64,000 bases of DNA from Saccharum officinarum (lineage: Eukaryota > Streptophyta > Magnoliopsida > Poales > Poaceae). The stretch covers positions 22,993,063 through 23,057,062 of the forward strand of contig CM036179.1 of assembly GCA_020631735.1 (NCBI GenBank). Direction: 5' to 3'. This document shows positions 12,201 to 25,572 of the stretch, one piece after another (position 1 is the stretch's first letter; each line of letters opens with the position of its first letter). The translations under genes were made by a program, and so were the position numbers. The notes beneath the pieces are model-generated. The model saw nothing but the letters and a program-made list of their open reading frames with translations. It was not told where the DNA came from and did no database searches.

Positions 12201-14538
12201 TGGTTTTGCACAATTATATGTTTGCAACATATGTTAATAATTATTTCTTGCAATTATTAGTTTCTGGACAGTTCTAGGGGGCAATGTAAATTACCCCATG
12301 TTAATGATGTTTTCTGAGCATCTTGTCTATAGCAAAGTTGTATATAATTCATGTATCTAGCTTGTGTTAAAATTTGGTGTCATTTGACTAAGTAGTTTTT
12401 GAGTTATAGATATTTGAAGTTAGGTCCTAGATTTGGTTGCTCTCTGTTTGGAGCAGACCAGATTCTGTAGTTTCCTCTTTTTGACCCATTAAACTTGAGA
12501 ATCAGGCTTAGGTGATTATAAATGAATTGTAGAGAATTTCATAATCTTTCCAGAATATCTTCTTGCAGGTCATTTGGAGTTGTAGATCTCCAGTTATGAT
12601 TAAATTACTTAGCTATTGTTCTGATACCCAGAATGTGGCAAATTCTAGTCTAGTGCTTTGATTAACTTTACCATGCTAGTGGGTTAAAGTGTGAATTATA
12701 TCCTTGATGGTACTTGGTTTAGTACCCTGTGATATTGTGAGACTTGTGTCTTGATTGATGTGCTTGCAATCTTCTATGTTATGCCTTAATGAGGATTAAG
12801 TTAATTAGCTCTAGGTGTTTATGAGAACTTTGGTATGCTTGTTTGATTACTTTATTGTTACCCTTCTGTGTATTCATACATATGCATTGTTGCACCTCAT
12901 TTAGGTACGCTAGCTGAAACACATGAATGACCTGATGTGGAGCTAACCAGAAGATGGTGTGGTGGATCCATCCCGAAGTTAGAAGGACCGGACAAGTGAT
13001 AGATTGGAGGATGCTCGCCAAGCGGGTTTTATCTGACATACTCTAACTTGAGTCGGATCCCAGGCAAGCCCTGGAGCATTATAAGCCTCCTACCTTTCAA
13101 AGCAATTAATTCTATATATGTTATAAGTATTGTTGCATTAAGTGGTAGGAGTTGGTTGGAAACCCTTACTGTATTATATCATTCCTTGTCTAGATATATG
13201 AATCATTGAATCTTACATAGACTAGGATCGAGTAGATGCTTAGCCCTGCTTTAAGCAGTAGAAGTCAGGTGATTTCCAGTCACCTGCGAGATGTAGGGAT
13301 ATTCATATATGGCACGGTTGGCTATATTTGCTATCGTGGAAATGAACTAGGTGTTAATAAAATGAAATGAGACCGGGCGGAATGACGATAGTGAAGCAAC
13401 AAGGCATGGAAGTCTTGGGTACGGATCTATCCCGGCTGAGTCGTTTAAGGACCAATTCGTTGTACGTCCTTGAGTCATGTTGAACGCAGTCTAACACTTA
13501 GTTGGCCGGATAAGTCGTTCCGACCGTGAATCCGAGTAATACAGTTCAGGCCAGGAATCGATTGGTAGGTCGCATCTTGGAGGAGAGTAAAGGTTGTGCT
13601 TGGGGACATTGGCGTGAGACCAAGGGGGTTAGAGTCCCTAGCACCTGGCAGAGTGTCACCCTTGGGGATGCGGCATCAATCGAACCCGTGGCTCCTGAAC
13701 TGTACCAAAGGTGACCTGAGCAGCCCTCGCCAGGCGTGACTCGGTGAGTGTTAGAAATACCCCTCCAGCTGGATAGGAATTCGATTCGAATCGCCGTCAA
13801 CGGATGGTTAATTGGATGACGATGGAAATGTTGCCTCAATTTATATCTTCTATGGTTAATATTGTTTGCTCCTAATCAAGTGAGTGCTCTAGTACAGGTG
13901 CTAATATAGATGACAGGTTAATGATGATTAACTTGATGCTTAAGCATTAATTATTACTTATCTGTATTAAGCTTTTATGCAAAATGTTGTCAAGTCAGCC
14001 CACTTTATATCAACCTTGCATGATCCTTGGTGTCACCTTATTTCTGATTTTTGACGGGTAAGTCTAGCTGAGTATTTTGTCATACTTAGGGTTTTATCCC
14101 CACTTGTTGCAAGTTGTGATGTATCATGGCGGCTGCAAGAGTTGGTTGGCTCCTGCCTTAGTGGCGGAGTGTGATCATGGGCATGATCCTTCTTATTTAC
14201 CTTATCTCTAATGCTTTTGTTGGAAGTCGACCGGGGTACTGGCATGTATTTGAAATAAGATTAATGTTAGTTTCAAATTACTTTGCTTCCGCTACTTTTC
14301 AATGTAAGTTATAATAACTATGTTGAACTCCGATGTAAATTGATTTACTTGTGAAATGGTTGTAACATGTGACTTGTTATGTTGAATCACTACGATCTTG
14401 GCTTGTATGTTGGTTGGTTTGAAATCCCTCGTGATTTCATTGGACTGCCGAAGTTATATGGGCTCAAGTGCGAGAATTTGATCACTTTGGTGATTGTTTT
14501 TGTACTTGTGCTCTTATTATTTGGACGGTTCTGTTATA
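9240..14538 (+). mobile_element. Complete right LTR of the gypsy-type element (5.3 kb)
   Basis: It starts TGTAACACCCTAGG directly after a polypurine tract. It ends TGTTATA here and TGTTACA in the duplicate copy, so the final CA is altered by one base. Its last 1.9 kb matches the left LTR at 1-4231 once the solo LTR is removed. At 5299 bp it is exceptionally long and equals or exceeds the internal domain. It contains a GC-rich block (about 10380-11260) set in AT-rich sequence. It has no defensible gene. Confidence 0.85.
10380..11260. other. GC-rich block inside the 5.3 kb LTR
   Basis: This is a sharply bounded GC-rich segment within an AT-rich LTR. It has several overlapping open frames on both strands (up to 197 codons at 10675-11268 plus). 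The frames are rich in P, R, H, S and A and show no recognisable domain. Plausible readings are the LTR promoter/CpG region or an old captured fragment. The block is also at 26710-27590 with the same frames, as expected from the recent duplication. I do not call a protein. Confidence 0.4.
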
Positions 14539-14716
14539 CTAGGCACTTGATCATCATAAGCCTGGTCACTTCTGGTCATCATCTAGCCCTTGATCCAAGC
14601 TCCACATTCACTTGCACTAGCCACATTTCAATGCTACACACATGTGCTTAATAATGTGGTTAGTACTTGAGGTTTGCCACTAATCACCAACACCAAACAT
14701 AGGACTTTTACCTGAG
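14539..14716 (-). mobile_element. Reversed SIRE-like LTR 5'-end fragment
   Basis: Read on the minus strand this begins AAAAGTCCTATGTTTGG and continues into a sequence like the beginning of SIRE-type LTRs (compare TGAAAGTCCCTAGTTTGG at 1508). It abuts the end of the gypsy LTR. A second copy is at 30870-31047. It is truncated and non-coding. Confidence 0.45.
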
Positions 14717-16492
14717 ACCTTTACAGCTTTGGCGGGCCAAGGTCACTGGACCTCGCCAGTTGGGCTGCCCGAGAGGCTAACTACTCGGTGTCTTGAGATA
14801 CTCGGGGTATCATAACCCCGATAACCCTTTTTGTGAATTACACAGGTACAGACACACTTAGCCCTATGAATACATGTACGCAAACTCTACCCCTATGAGC
14901 ACCTCTGAAAGACTATGCCGGCACATCTCAAGATTGCCGAAGTCACCATAGGCGTCTCGTTGTCGACGGGAAACGTCGCCTACCACTAAAAGCACAACGC
15001 CGTTAAATCATAGAATAAATCTAGGAAAATACGAGCGCTCCATGCCAAGTTGAGGACTTGAACTTGGATGGACAGGTTTCACCATAAGGAACCTAACCAA
15101 CTACGCTAGGGTCAGTTCTCTGTAGAGCAATCTACCTTGCTAGATGGAACCCTTCTGCCAAGTCCCATAAATATGCTAGAACACTAGTTACACTTTTCGC
15201 CCATGAAATCACTTAGAACATATGAATTGTGATCCATCAAACAGTCTAATACTCACCACTGAGCCCAAAAACCTTCTGCAGAAACTTACAAAAAATTTAG
15301 ACAATTCGTCCTTACGTGAAGGACAATCCGATGATCACAACACTTTTCAGTTCAGCCAAGTCCAGGGATTTTTGGACGGTTTGTGCTACCACTTTGGACG
15401 ATCTGATAAATCCCTTTTTCAAACCCCGAGAGCACCATAAACTTTCATGAGTTACCGAATAGTCCGATATCAAACATCATGGTCCGATCAACTCAACATT
15501 TAGGTTTTTAGAATAGCCTAAACTTTTTGGACCATTCCCACTGATGAGGACATCGCCAAGATGGAGTCGAGAACGACTCCAATTCAAGAAGGGGAGGATG
15601 ATGAGGACATCGCCACACTGGACACACCAACGTTATGGTCTTTCCAAGTTGCAATTCGTCCCCAACTCAGCTGCCACGTCACCCTCGGATTCAGCAGACA
15701 CGTCGTCACTGTTTTTGTCATAACTCTCTCATACGACATCAAAACGGGGCGTTCTTGGATGCGTTGGAAAGGGGACGACGACGCCGTCGTTTTGAATCTG
15801 GTCCCAGCTCCAGAAGATCTGTGGATCATTCTGTGTGACCACATCAAGGTGCTGCGTCACCTATTTGGGCCAACTTGGCCATGTATTGTGTCGAGCCTTA
15901 AGCCCAAGTTGTGGGCGCCAACCCTTGGCCGTTCACAACCCTAGGTCGAGTCTTAGACTATAAATACAGCCACCACCGCTGTTAGACAATTGGGTTTTGT
16001 TTAGAGTTTAGTTTTCCATCGAGAAACTGAATCGTTCATTTTAACTGTGGTGACAAATCCTTTTACAATGATCCAGGGCCCCGTTCTTGATCTCCTCCAC
16101 TGTGTCGATTAGTCCTTTGGAACCGAGTTCTTGAACCCTTTATTGATATTCGCATCATTCTTATTTGCAATTTCAGATTGCGTGTTTTTACCTTCTTGCT
16201 TGTGCTCTTCGATTCGCTTGCAGGAAAAGCCTTCTGGCGAGATCAATCAAGTTGTGCTTGGTTGATAACCAACGGAGCAGTGGTGTAACGGTTGCAGGGT
16301 TCGAATCGTGTCTGATTTGAAGCCGGATCGCCAACGTCGAGATCTCCATAAATCGAACTTACCGGTTACCTCTCGGAAGATCGGGCCAGTATTCATCACC
16401 CACTCTGTAGCCTCATAGTTCGAGGACTATCGGACGGTCCAATATTACCTCTACAGCACTAGTTTGTTTACACTTTAATACATACTAGGAAG
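14717..16492 (+). mobile_element. LTR-retrotransposon remnant with TATA-like promoter
   Basis: This is non-coding sequence with repeated GGTCCGAT/GGACGGTCC-like motifs and a TATAAATA box at about 15959. It resembles the U3/R/U5 part of a copia-type LTR. Short frames at 15561-15944 are not related to any family I recognise. The same block is at 31048-32822. Its exact ends and superfamily are uncertain. Confidence 0.4.
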
Positions 16493-17642
16493 GTAGGCGC
16501 GCTCCGCCGCGCCCGCCTCCCCTTTGCATTGGCGTAGAAAGATGATAAGCTAACTTCTTAGAAAGAGCACTTTCTAACCGGGTATAATTGCTTGTTCAGG
16601 TCTCATTGTATATATAATGGGACATTGATCATCGATTGTTTCCATAGTTCTACCGGTACCCCTTTCACATACTACTGAACTGTATGTCTTATTATATCAT
16701 ATAAAAAGATACACAGTGAAGACTTAAAAACACTGGCACAATTGTTCTTATTTTTCCACAACAGATTCAAAATTCATGACATTTCTTGAATATTTTATGA
16801 ATGGAATGAACATTTTCTGCATCGCCCCTTCAGTGGGCTTGCCCAGACCTACAACTATCTCCTGTGTACTGTGTATAGCCTTTAAATTGTAAGAATAGCA
16901 GTCTAGCAGGACACCTTCAGTAGTAGGTCTACCCAAAAAATTGCTTTGGCCAAGGCACCTGTGACAGAACACTAAACATCAGTACAGAAGTACCTATGAC
17001 GTCATCCTTTACTTCATGGAATATAATCCAAAATTAAATATAACATGAACCAAGGAAGAAGACACGAACTGCATCTGTAGGAGGCAAGAGATTAGGGACT
17101 GAAGTTTGAGGGGTCAGGCCTGGAGGAGTCGTCAGTCCTTTTGCCCGAGTGGGAGGTCCGGTCCCTGAACCACCATAGACATGGGAAGAGACCAATTACC
17201 TTAAAACTAATGGAGTCAATCAAGATCAGAGAACAGAAAGAAAAATAAATATATTAATAAGTATGGCGTAATGTACCTTTGGAAGATTTTGATACATGGA
17301 GGGATGTTCCAAATCCAATTTTGTAAACATTGCATATGGATAGGATACAACATAAAGAGTAAACGTAAAAACTGGAGCAAACCTATTATTAGCTCCAAAT
17401 GAGACTTATGAATTAAAACCAAAATGCATGTGGCATTGTAACTGTATGGAATAGAAGTGCTAACAGTTAAGGTCACTGGAAAAAAAAAACTCAAATGTTA
17501 CACGGTACATATAGAATTAGCATAAGAATTCTTTATTCTGGAATGTAACAATCTAGGGCTGGTGCATAGTGCTCTCAGTATGGTGGCTATCGTCAGGGGT
17601 AGAAACAAATCCAGAAACTGTGAAGCCATACTGAGACAACGT

Positions 17643-18163
17643 CAAAGTTCAGCTAGGCGTTGGACGGAATCTAGGCGCTGACCCTCAGCCTAGCGCCTAG
17701 GCAGGATTAATCGCGCCTAGGCGTTCCTAGGCGTTTTTCTAGGCGTTTTCCAATACATACTTAAATTTATTAATACATACTTAAGTACTTAAAAGAAAAG
17801 AAAAAATAGAAGACCAATGGTCATGGAACAGGGAGAAAAGAGAAGAAAGGCCATAAAAACAGCCCAACCCACCGTTAAAAACGGCCCAGCGCACCTTATC
17901 CACACCTCGCAGCTCCTCCTCCCCCAGCGACGACCTCCGCGCAGGCGCTCCTCCACCACCACCACCGCCCGCGCAAGCCCGCGCGAGCGCCCGCCACCGC
18001 TCGCAGCTCCTCCTCCCCACTGACGACCTCCGCCAGGCGCTCCACCACCACCGCCGCCGCCGACGAGCCGCCGCCGCCTAGGGTCCGCCTACCCCCATAG
18101 GCGAGGCGGACACCCTCCGACTAGAGCCTAGTCGCGCCTAGGCGAGCGCCTAGCGGAACTATG
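17643..18163 (+). mobile_element. hAT-type non-autonomous element (copy A)
   Basis: It is flanked by a perfect 8-bp target duplication GACAACGT (17635-17642 and 18164-18171). The terminal inverted repeats are CAAAGTTCAGCTAGGCG and, at the other end read in reverse complement, CATAGTTCCGCTAGGCG (15 of 17 match). The subterminal regions are packed with CTAGGCG motifs. The middle is GC-rich, and its frames on both strands are low-complexity. There is no transposase. Confidence 0.85.
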
Positions 18164-19466
18164 GACAACGTTACATCGTCTTAACTTGTTACTTAGAAAA
18201 GCGTCGAAACACAGCAGGTCATTGTCATCAATAATTTCAGGATCCTGATTCTGAAGCAGTCAAATAAGTGTATACCTCGTAGCCAAAAGACTAACGCATT
18301 GAACAAATAAATGGCACACTGAGTTTCATGCCACCGTAAATGCACATCTTTCATAAATATATAGCATAAAAGCATGTAACCATTCTCTTTTGGTAAGCTT
18401 TTCGGAAACATGGAAGTATCGATATAACAATTTGTTGGACATTGATATGAGTAATACAGGTACAGCAGCCCTTTTTTTTCCTTTAGGCACAAATTCAGTA
18501 AAATAGCCTAGAGGTAAACAGAGCATTTGTTATATCGATGGGCGTAACTGCACTTGATTGTACCTTAAAATAAGATAGCGCTATGAATAACGAAAGACAA
18601 AGTAGACATTCTGCTGGCACTAAATAAATAAGAAAATTTTAACTGACTGAAATTTTCAGCTGTGCATATAGTAGCAAAATGCATAAAAGTATGGGTAACA
18701 AAGAGAAATATTACAGAGGAACACACTAACATCCCTGTTTAGTTAAAAAAAGGCTAAATATATCCACATGGAAACCAGGGAAAGAAGGATATGTGCATCA
18801 TGGGTGCTGCTCCATCCTGCATAGAAGGCCTATATTCTTAGAAATCTCAAAGGCAGCAGGCAGGGAGCCAGGGAAATTAGAAGAATCAACTCAATCTATG
18901 TTTCTGTATTAGAATTTCTCATCAGACGCCTCAAAGACCTATCCGAAAAGAACAATAGTTAAGCAAAACCACAGAGAAGAAAATAATATCTGATGAGATG
19001 AAAAGAAGAAAAGAAAGACTCTCTACAGAGAACAACTTCTTGTATCTTTGAGGTGCTTGTTACCAATGTAAGCTATGCCGCGAACAAACATTGGACCCTC
19101 ACACACTAAGAATAATACCCGATATATAATCATCGCTGCCCACTTTATAACAAAGCATATCAAACCCCACTGGTTTACATGCTGTACAGAACTGTTATGA
19201 AATACCAAAAAAAAAAAGGTAACCGATATAAAACATGCTGCTGAAACCGATATCGAGTTGGTATGACTAATTAAACATGCTTTAGCACTTCACTATATGG
19301 GCCTGTTCTTTAAAACATGGTTACGAGGGACCACACATATTATGAAGTTGGAGAAATCATTTTTTTTCATACAGTGGGCCCATTGTCTCTACGGCAATAC
19401 AACATATTGCCCTCTAAATCAAATGTTTTCTCAAGCGATGACTTGGGATAATTCTTCTAACACTTA

Positions 19467-19708
19467 GGCCCTGTTTAGTTCCCAGAAAATTTTGCAAAAT
19501 TTTTCAGATTCCCCGTCATATCGAATCTTTGGACACATGCATGAAGCATTAAATATAGATAAAAAAAAAACTAATTACACATTTTAGACGAAATGGACGA
19601 GACGAATCTTTTAAGCCTAATTAGACCATGATTGGACAATATTTGCCAAATAACAACGAAACGCGCTACAGTGCCATTTTGCCAAATTTTTCGGATCTAA
19701 ACCGGCCC
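19467..19708 (+). mobile_element. Tourist-like MITE (copy A)
   Basis: This 242-bp element runs from GGCCCTGTTTAGTTCC to CTAAACCGGCCC and is flanked by TTA on both sides (19464-19466, 19709-19711). The TTA target and GGCC-type ends fit PIF/Harbinger Tourist elements. The same family recurs six or more times between 42434 and 48063. Confidence 0.85.
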
Positions 19709-20570
19709 TTACCATTCTTCATATAGGGACTACGCAGACGTGACAGACAACAGGGCCATCATGTATCATAATTGCTGCCCCAAAAAAATTAAGTGAATTA
19801 ATCTCAGGATGTATAGCTGCGCAGAATAAAGGTTAGTATGCACATATGTAATAGAAAAAACAAAAATAAAAAAGACAATGAAAATAGATAGACTGACATG
19901 CACAACCGCACTACAACAAAAATCGATAACACACCCTGCGTTGATATCAGCGGCAAGGCATCAGAGAGCAGTGAGCGAACAAAATCGACTTGGTGTCCAG
20001 ATACCAAATCGGTACTATTATATTATCTTTATATAAGAAGCAGCCTGAAAAAAGCAACAACCATCTCTCCATTGAGGCTCAACAACACAATGCTCACACT
20101 GCAGAATAGGAGGGCATTAGCTGGTTAACAAAGAGCGATAGAATGATAATTTGTGTACACATACACATATCAAAGAAGTATTGCAATCCTATTTTCTCAT
20201 GTAACCCTATTTTAAGTAAAGCGCCATAGACTGAACCAAAAGACCACAAATTGAACCACGAGAAGAAAAAAAAAAAGGAACAGTAAGATAGCAGATGTAG
20301 TGAAGCACAAAAGGTCTGAACATGATAGTTGATAAAGACATGATTTGCTGCCTAGGGCCTACCTTCTGTTGTGCCCGCAACAGATCATCTGATTCCAGCA
20401 GACGAGCTGTTCTAGCTCCACCCACCATGCAGAGACCGTCTGTCTCCAAGCTCACCCCCCATGGAGGAGTGTGTCTGCCTAATGCAGTAGATAATCGAAT
20501 GATTGAAACGCTATTTGATTACAATAAAACTACAAATAGATGTCAATTGGCGTATACATGAAAAGAACAA

Positions 20571-20670
20571 NNNNNNNNNNNNNNNNNNNNNNNNNNNNNN
20601 NNNNNNNNNNNNNNNNNNNNNNNNNNNNNNNNNNNNNNNNNNNNNNNNNNNNNNNNNNNNNNNNNNNNNN
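20571..20670. other. Assembly gap of exactly 100 N
   Basis: One hundred consecutive unknown bases, the conventional placeholder for a scaffold join of unknown length. The sequence to the left (4342-20570) is repeated to the right (20671-36905). Confidence 0.99.
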
Positions 20671-23600
20671 AATATGAATTCTAAACTTAAGTATGGCCAG
20701 TGGTCTATTTCCTTTTTATGCCCATATAAGGATTATTGGTGGCTTATATAAGTACTAGTTAGGGTTTAAAATTTTGCATCTACGCCCAGGCCAAGGTATG
20801 TATGTGTGATAACTCCTCCCACCACACTATGCTACCCGGTGTGTTAGATTAGAGGTAGCCTTCATATAATGAAATAGCCATATATGTCGTTAGTTTACTT
20901 TATGCAACATCACACCTACGCTCAGGTAAGTGTGAGTTGTGAGAGCATGACCATCCAACCCTCGGTCTAGGGGAGAGCTAGTTTTGGTTACTGGATTATT
21001 TACATGTTACAACATATATATAATGAAGGTACTTAATTGTGGGTGATTAATGATTCGGGTAGTTTTGGTGCTACATGTATATATACGGGGGTATATGTAC
21101 CTAGGAGTACTTAAAATTTTACTTTCCTGCTTTCATTGTGTGCTATATTGGGAAATTGTTGGGCTGCAATGAAACTTTTCTTCAGGTACGCTAACCACGA
21201 ATGTGTAAGTCGAATGTAGCTATCGACTAGTTATATATCGAGAGAGTGCGTGTTATGCCATCGACATAGAACGTGATCGCCACCTTAGGTTGCAGTCTTG
21301 TGAGGACGAATAGGACGAAGCATGCATCTTCATGATTGTTGCCTTATGCATAGCTATGCTCTCTCACCCTTGTTCTATAGTGAGTAACTTGTAATTGATG
21401 TGGTACACTATCTTTCTTATGTGGAGTAAAACAAGAATGCCTTACTCCATGTTGTTTGAGAAAAGTGTGTGCTTAGCCTTGCTAGAAATAGTTGTGGTTA
21501 CATGCTTGAACCTATAGATGCCCTTTAGTTTAGCCAAGTGGTGGATATGTTGTCATACAAGCGCTTGCAAATGCTTTAGACCTCACTTAAGTAATTGTGG
21601 ATTCTCATGAATGAATTAAATTCGTGTTGGTCTAAGGTAACAAAAATTTAGAGCTACTAGAATAACATGTTTGTGTGCTCTCTTGTTAGGTAGAACAAAG
21701 GCAAGCTTTGTTTTGCTTGTTGGACGTTGGCTGCTAGAATAATTTCAGTTGTAGTGATGCTTTCATGCTCATAATGGTGTTTTCTATAGTTATGGAGAAT
21801 ACCAAAGATGTAGCTACCTTACTTATCTAGCTTGTCCAAAAATTTTGTGACCCTAGGTCTTATGGTTTGAGAGTTATGAATTTTAGAAGTTTACTGTCAG
21901 GTTTGCTTATGCTCTAAATAGATCTGAATGTTTGGTTTGTTTGACCTGTGTGCATATGGAATCATGTCTTGTAGATAATAGAAGAAGTGTAGTACTTTTT
22001 CTAAGCTTTCCAAAGTGTCCTATATCACTAATTTGGGTGGTCAAAATTTCTAGTTATGAGCTTGCCAAGTGGAATGACAGAATCTGTCCAAATCTGGGCA
22101 GAGATGTCTTTTTTGCCTTGTTTGGCCTTGTTAGATCTAGAATCATCTTAATATGATAATAATAAAGTTATAGAAAACTTAATAAGATTTACATAAAGTT
22201 AAGGTTCAGCCTTGTTGTGTCTCTAGAACTCCAGTTGTACCTTTTTGAAGTTCTTGTCAGTTTTCTGTCCGTGTTGGTACAGATCTGAACTATCAGCATG
22301 TTTAGCTATGTTAACCTATGATTTAGCTTTTGGTATGAATAACAAACATGTGGAAAACTTCCTAAGCTTTCCAGAAAGTCTAGGATCACCTTTATGGGAT
22401 GCCTACAACCTCAGTTATGGTAGAAACAAGTAACTACTATGCTACTGTCTAGATTTTGTGCCCATGCTAAGTTGGCTACCGTAGCTAGCGTTTGCTTTGA
22501 GCTAAACTTGTAGTTAGTTCATGCTTGAGATAAATGCTTATTTTGGGTGGGCCTTGTGCCTTGTATTGATTGCTTAAGCTCATTTGTTTAAATTTTCTCA
22601 ATTGTCTGCCTGACAGTGATGTTGTATGTATGATTGTTACCTAGGTAGTGCTCTAATTGTCACCTCGATTGTCCTCGGTGAGCATACGAGGGTCACATAG
22701 CTTTATCCTAGAACAACGTTCACGTATGTAATTGTATGGTTGTTGTCTCCAATTAGATTCTCTCTCTTAGGAGCTTGAGCCTGTAGACTTGGTGGTTAGC
22801 CCTTGAATGTTTGTATCCATGCCTTTGCTTGACTGAAAGCCCAAAGTTTAGTTCTCCTATATGTTTGCATAAGCTGTGGATGTTTTGCAACCCTTTTTGT
22901 GAAGACCCTTGTCGACCGACCAACCAAGTTAACTTTCATCAACGTTAGCCTTTGATCATGGTTCATACATTGCCAGTTGTGGAGACCATACTCAAATCCA
23001 TGTTGGACCTTCCGGTTACCTCTCCTAAAGGTTAGCTAGTGTGATGCAATGTATCTCTGCTATGGCCTCTAAATCGTGTGCTTGCAAATTCGTGCATCTA
23101 CCTTATCAACTCAATATCTGACTACATATCGGTTTTCGCCCTTGAAGTTTGCTTAATCCATCCTCAACCTTCCCAAGTCTCAGAATGTTTATCAGTCTTG
23201 ATCTCATGTTGTTGCTCAACATGATCGAATCTACTGTTAATATTTTATCTGGTAATCACTTTGGTGAACGCCAGGTGTGCGTGGAATTACGCAAAAATCG
23301 CATGCCCAGTTGCCTTTGGTAATGGAGCTATGTTCTCTTGTGAGGTGTTTTGATCTGTGAATAGCTTCCCTATTGATTCTAAACCTTGTGACTATCTTTG
23401 CTTGCTATCCCTCCTTGTATGGCGCTTGTTCTTACAACCCATTAGTGCCACTTGAAATTTCACTTTCGTTGTGCGTTTAGTAATGGTGTTATAAGTAGCA
23501 GCTGATGGTGCCACGACGAAACCAAGGGCCTCCTGTGGCTGCAGACACATGGCTAGCTGCTTGGCACGTGCTAGTATCATAGTTTCTAGTCATAATCCAT

Positions 23601-25572
23601 TATGAGACGACAGTCGATGTGTTATTTTCTCATGTTCATTTCTTGGTTATCTCTCCATATCGTATCATAAGATCCATATCTTAGACCGAAAGTAGTGGAG
23701 TGTCCTTCTGAAGTTGCTAAGAGAATAACTTTGAAGCATAGATCACCAACATAAACATTAACGGACTACAATAGGTGGTAGAAAAGTGACTCTACTTAGT
23801 TGTCCCTATATTGACGAACGTCATTTAGTGAGCAAAGTATCTCATCCCTGTTGGATAAAAAGGACACACAACACTTACTACTGGACAAGTCATCCGTTGG
23901 ATAAGACTCGATCATCACATTAAGCAAGTTTTAACCTTTGTATGCATAATGACCATACCATTGAGATCAACCATCTCTGGTGAGACTCCGTATCTGCTGA
24001 CTTCGATGGCAACCATCTGCTTTGTATCAACCACAATTATTGTGATCAAGAATAAAGATTTGGAACTTTTTAGTGTTGAGAGACAACTAATTAGTTACCA
24101 ATAGGAAGGTTAATCTCTAGCTAGGTAACGATTCTTTGGTAGCTATGAAGGCTAGATCTTACAGAGCAATAACCAACAAGAAGTTAATCAACTAGCCAAT
24201 AACTGGAGTGATACTCTATCGTCCAGAGTCATTGCGACCAAGTCAATTCCATCTTGGACAATCACACAGATAGTGCAAGGTGTTCTATCAGCTAAGGTGA
24301 AGAAGTAGAGAAAGTATGAGTTTTGCCTTGCAAAAGTAACCCGCAAGTTCAAAGCGTGTGCATCCTCGAATTGGTATGTAAATTAATAGTCGAGATCTGA
24401 TGTTGGATGGCCCTTTTGAGGTATCACAGATACTAGTTTACACTCTTTCATTTGCTTTTGCTTTCTCATATCCCTAATGTACAAGCAGCCTTGGTTTCTG
24501 CAAATCAATTTATACCATCGCGAATCAAAAGCAATTTGAAAAGTGTCAAACAACAGATTTCCCATCTTAGAGCTGTTGTTTGATCCTAAAAAGGAAGCCT
24601 CTAGGTGAAAGTTGCCTGACAAAGTTGTTATGCTGCAAGTCAACTCAACTTACAGTACAACTAAGTCACCAAGGAAAATTTTACTCAATCGCTTGGTGGT
24701 AGACTACTTTCCGCGGTTTAGTAAATATTACAACTTTTGTTATCCTTAAGGCCTCACTACATTTTGCTTTGGTACTAATTTTCCAATGATGACATACTTT
24801 AGTACCTTATAAATGTTTTTACCCAAGAGGTTGTATCTGCTTCAACCCAGATAACTGTTGTCTTTGGATAAAATAATCTTTTAGATAGCTGTTGGCAGAA
24901 ATACGAAGCCGACACAGTCAGCTATCACATTCACTAACCCCTCGACAGACTCAGATAATATAGTGTTGTCATCAGAGAAAGAGAATTGCACGCATGGAAT
25001 AGTAATTAGTTTTCCATTAGCTGATATCTGAATGATTGAACATTTACGTCCAACATAGACCTTGTCTGCTGGTTAGTCCATTTCCTATAGGCTCAAAGGA
25101 TGTTTGTCATCTATGGTCTCACCCGTTTGGAAGGTTGTGCTCAAGCCATTTTGGTAGAGGACTGCTTTTCAAAGTTCATGAACCTAGAGTTATTTCAACA
25201 AGTATACTTTTGAAGACATTCGGCCTAGTGTAAAGTTCATACGGACCGTGTTATGTCATTAAAGAATCAGATACTTGTGAGTGGTTCGCTCCTGGACCAA
25301 ATAATATCCGTACATTGAGAATGCAGTACTATGCTATCTTGGATTCCTCCCAAAGTAACAATGCTTCATGGAAGTTAATGAAGGAAATTCTTCACACAAA
25401 TTTTACCATGAAGAGTAAGCATCAGAAAGTGCCTTTGGCCAAATTGTTCACCGATGTTGAAGCTTTGTAGCTGAATGCTATAACAGATGTTGGGAACAAG
25501 ATAACGCGCCTCTCTTCCTTAAAAGGTCTTCCATTCTGAATCTCGGGACATGATTCTTTTAAGGGGGAGGGC
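20671..25572 (+). mobile_element. Internal domain of the gypsy-type element (copy B)
   Basis: Collinear with 4342-9239. It is non-coding and ends with the same polypurine tract at 25561-25571. The PBS and left LTR are missing because this copy starts at the gap. Confidence 0.75.

Larger units (their letters stand above)
16493..20570 (-). other. Low-copy DNA with gene-like minus-strand segments (copy A)
   Basis: After the LTR debris the sequence becomes AT-rich with a few exon-like minus-strand stretches. One at about 20363-20480 reads GGARTARLLESDDLLRAQQK and is followed by a GTAGGC donor-like site. One at about 19930-19998 reads GHQVDFVRSLLSDALPLIS. One at about 19045-19100 reads EGPMFVRGIAYIGNKHLK. 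One near 17090-17180 encodes a proline-rich stretch. I could not join them into one in-frame transcript and do not recognise the product. It could be a gene with some wrong bases, a pseudogene or a non-coding transcript. It is cut at the 5' side by the gap. The duplicate continues into 36906-37520. Confidence 0.3.

Noticed and set aside
16250..16320. tRNA B-box-like GGGTTCGAATCG
   Set aside because: No matching A box at the right distance and no cloverleaf. It lies in LTR-derived sequence, so I do not call a tRNA or SINE.
14539..16488. CTAGG on both sides of the 14539-16483 segment as a target duplication
   Set aside because: A 5-mer match over 2 kb is weak, and the segment lacks matching LTR termini. 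CTAGG may instead be the right-hand target copy of the gypsy element, whose left flank is outside the window.
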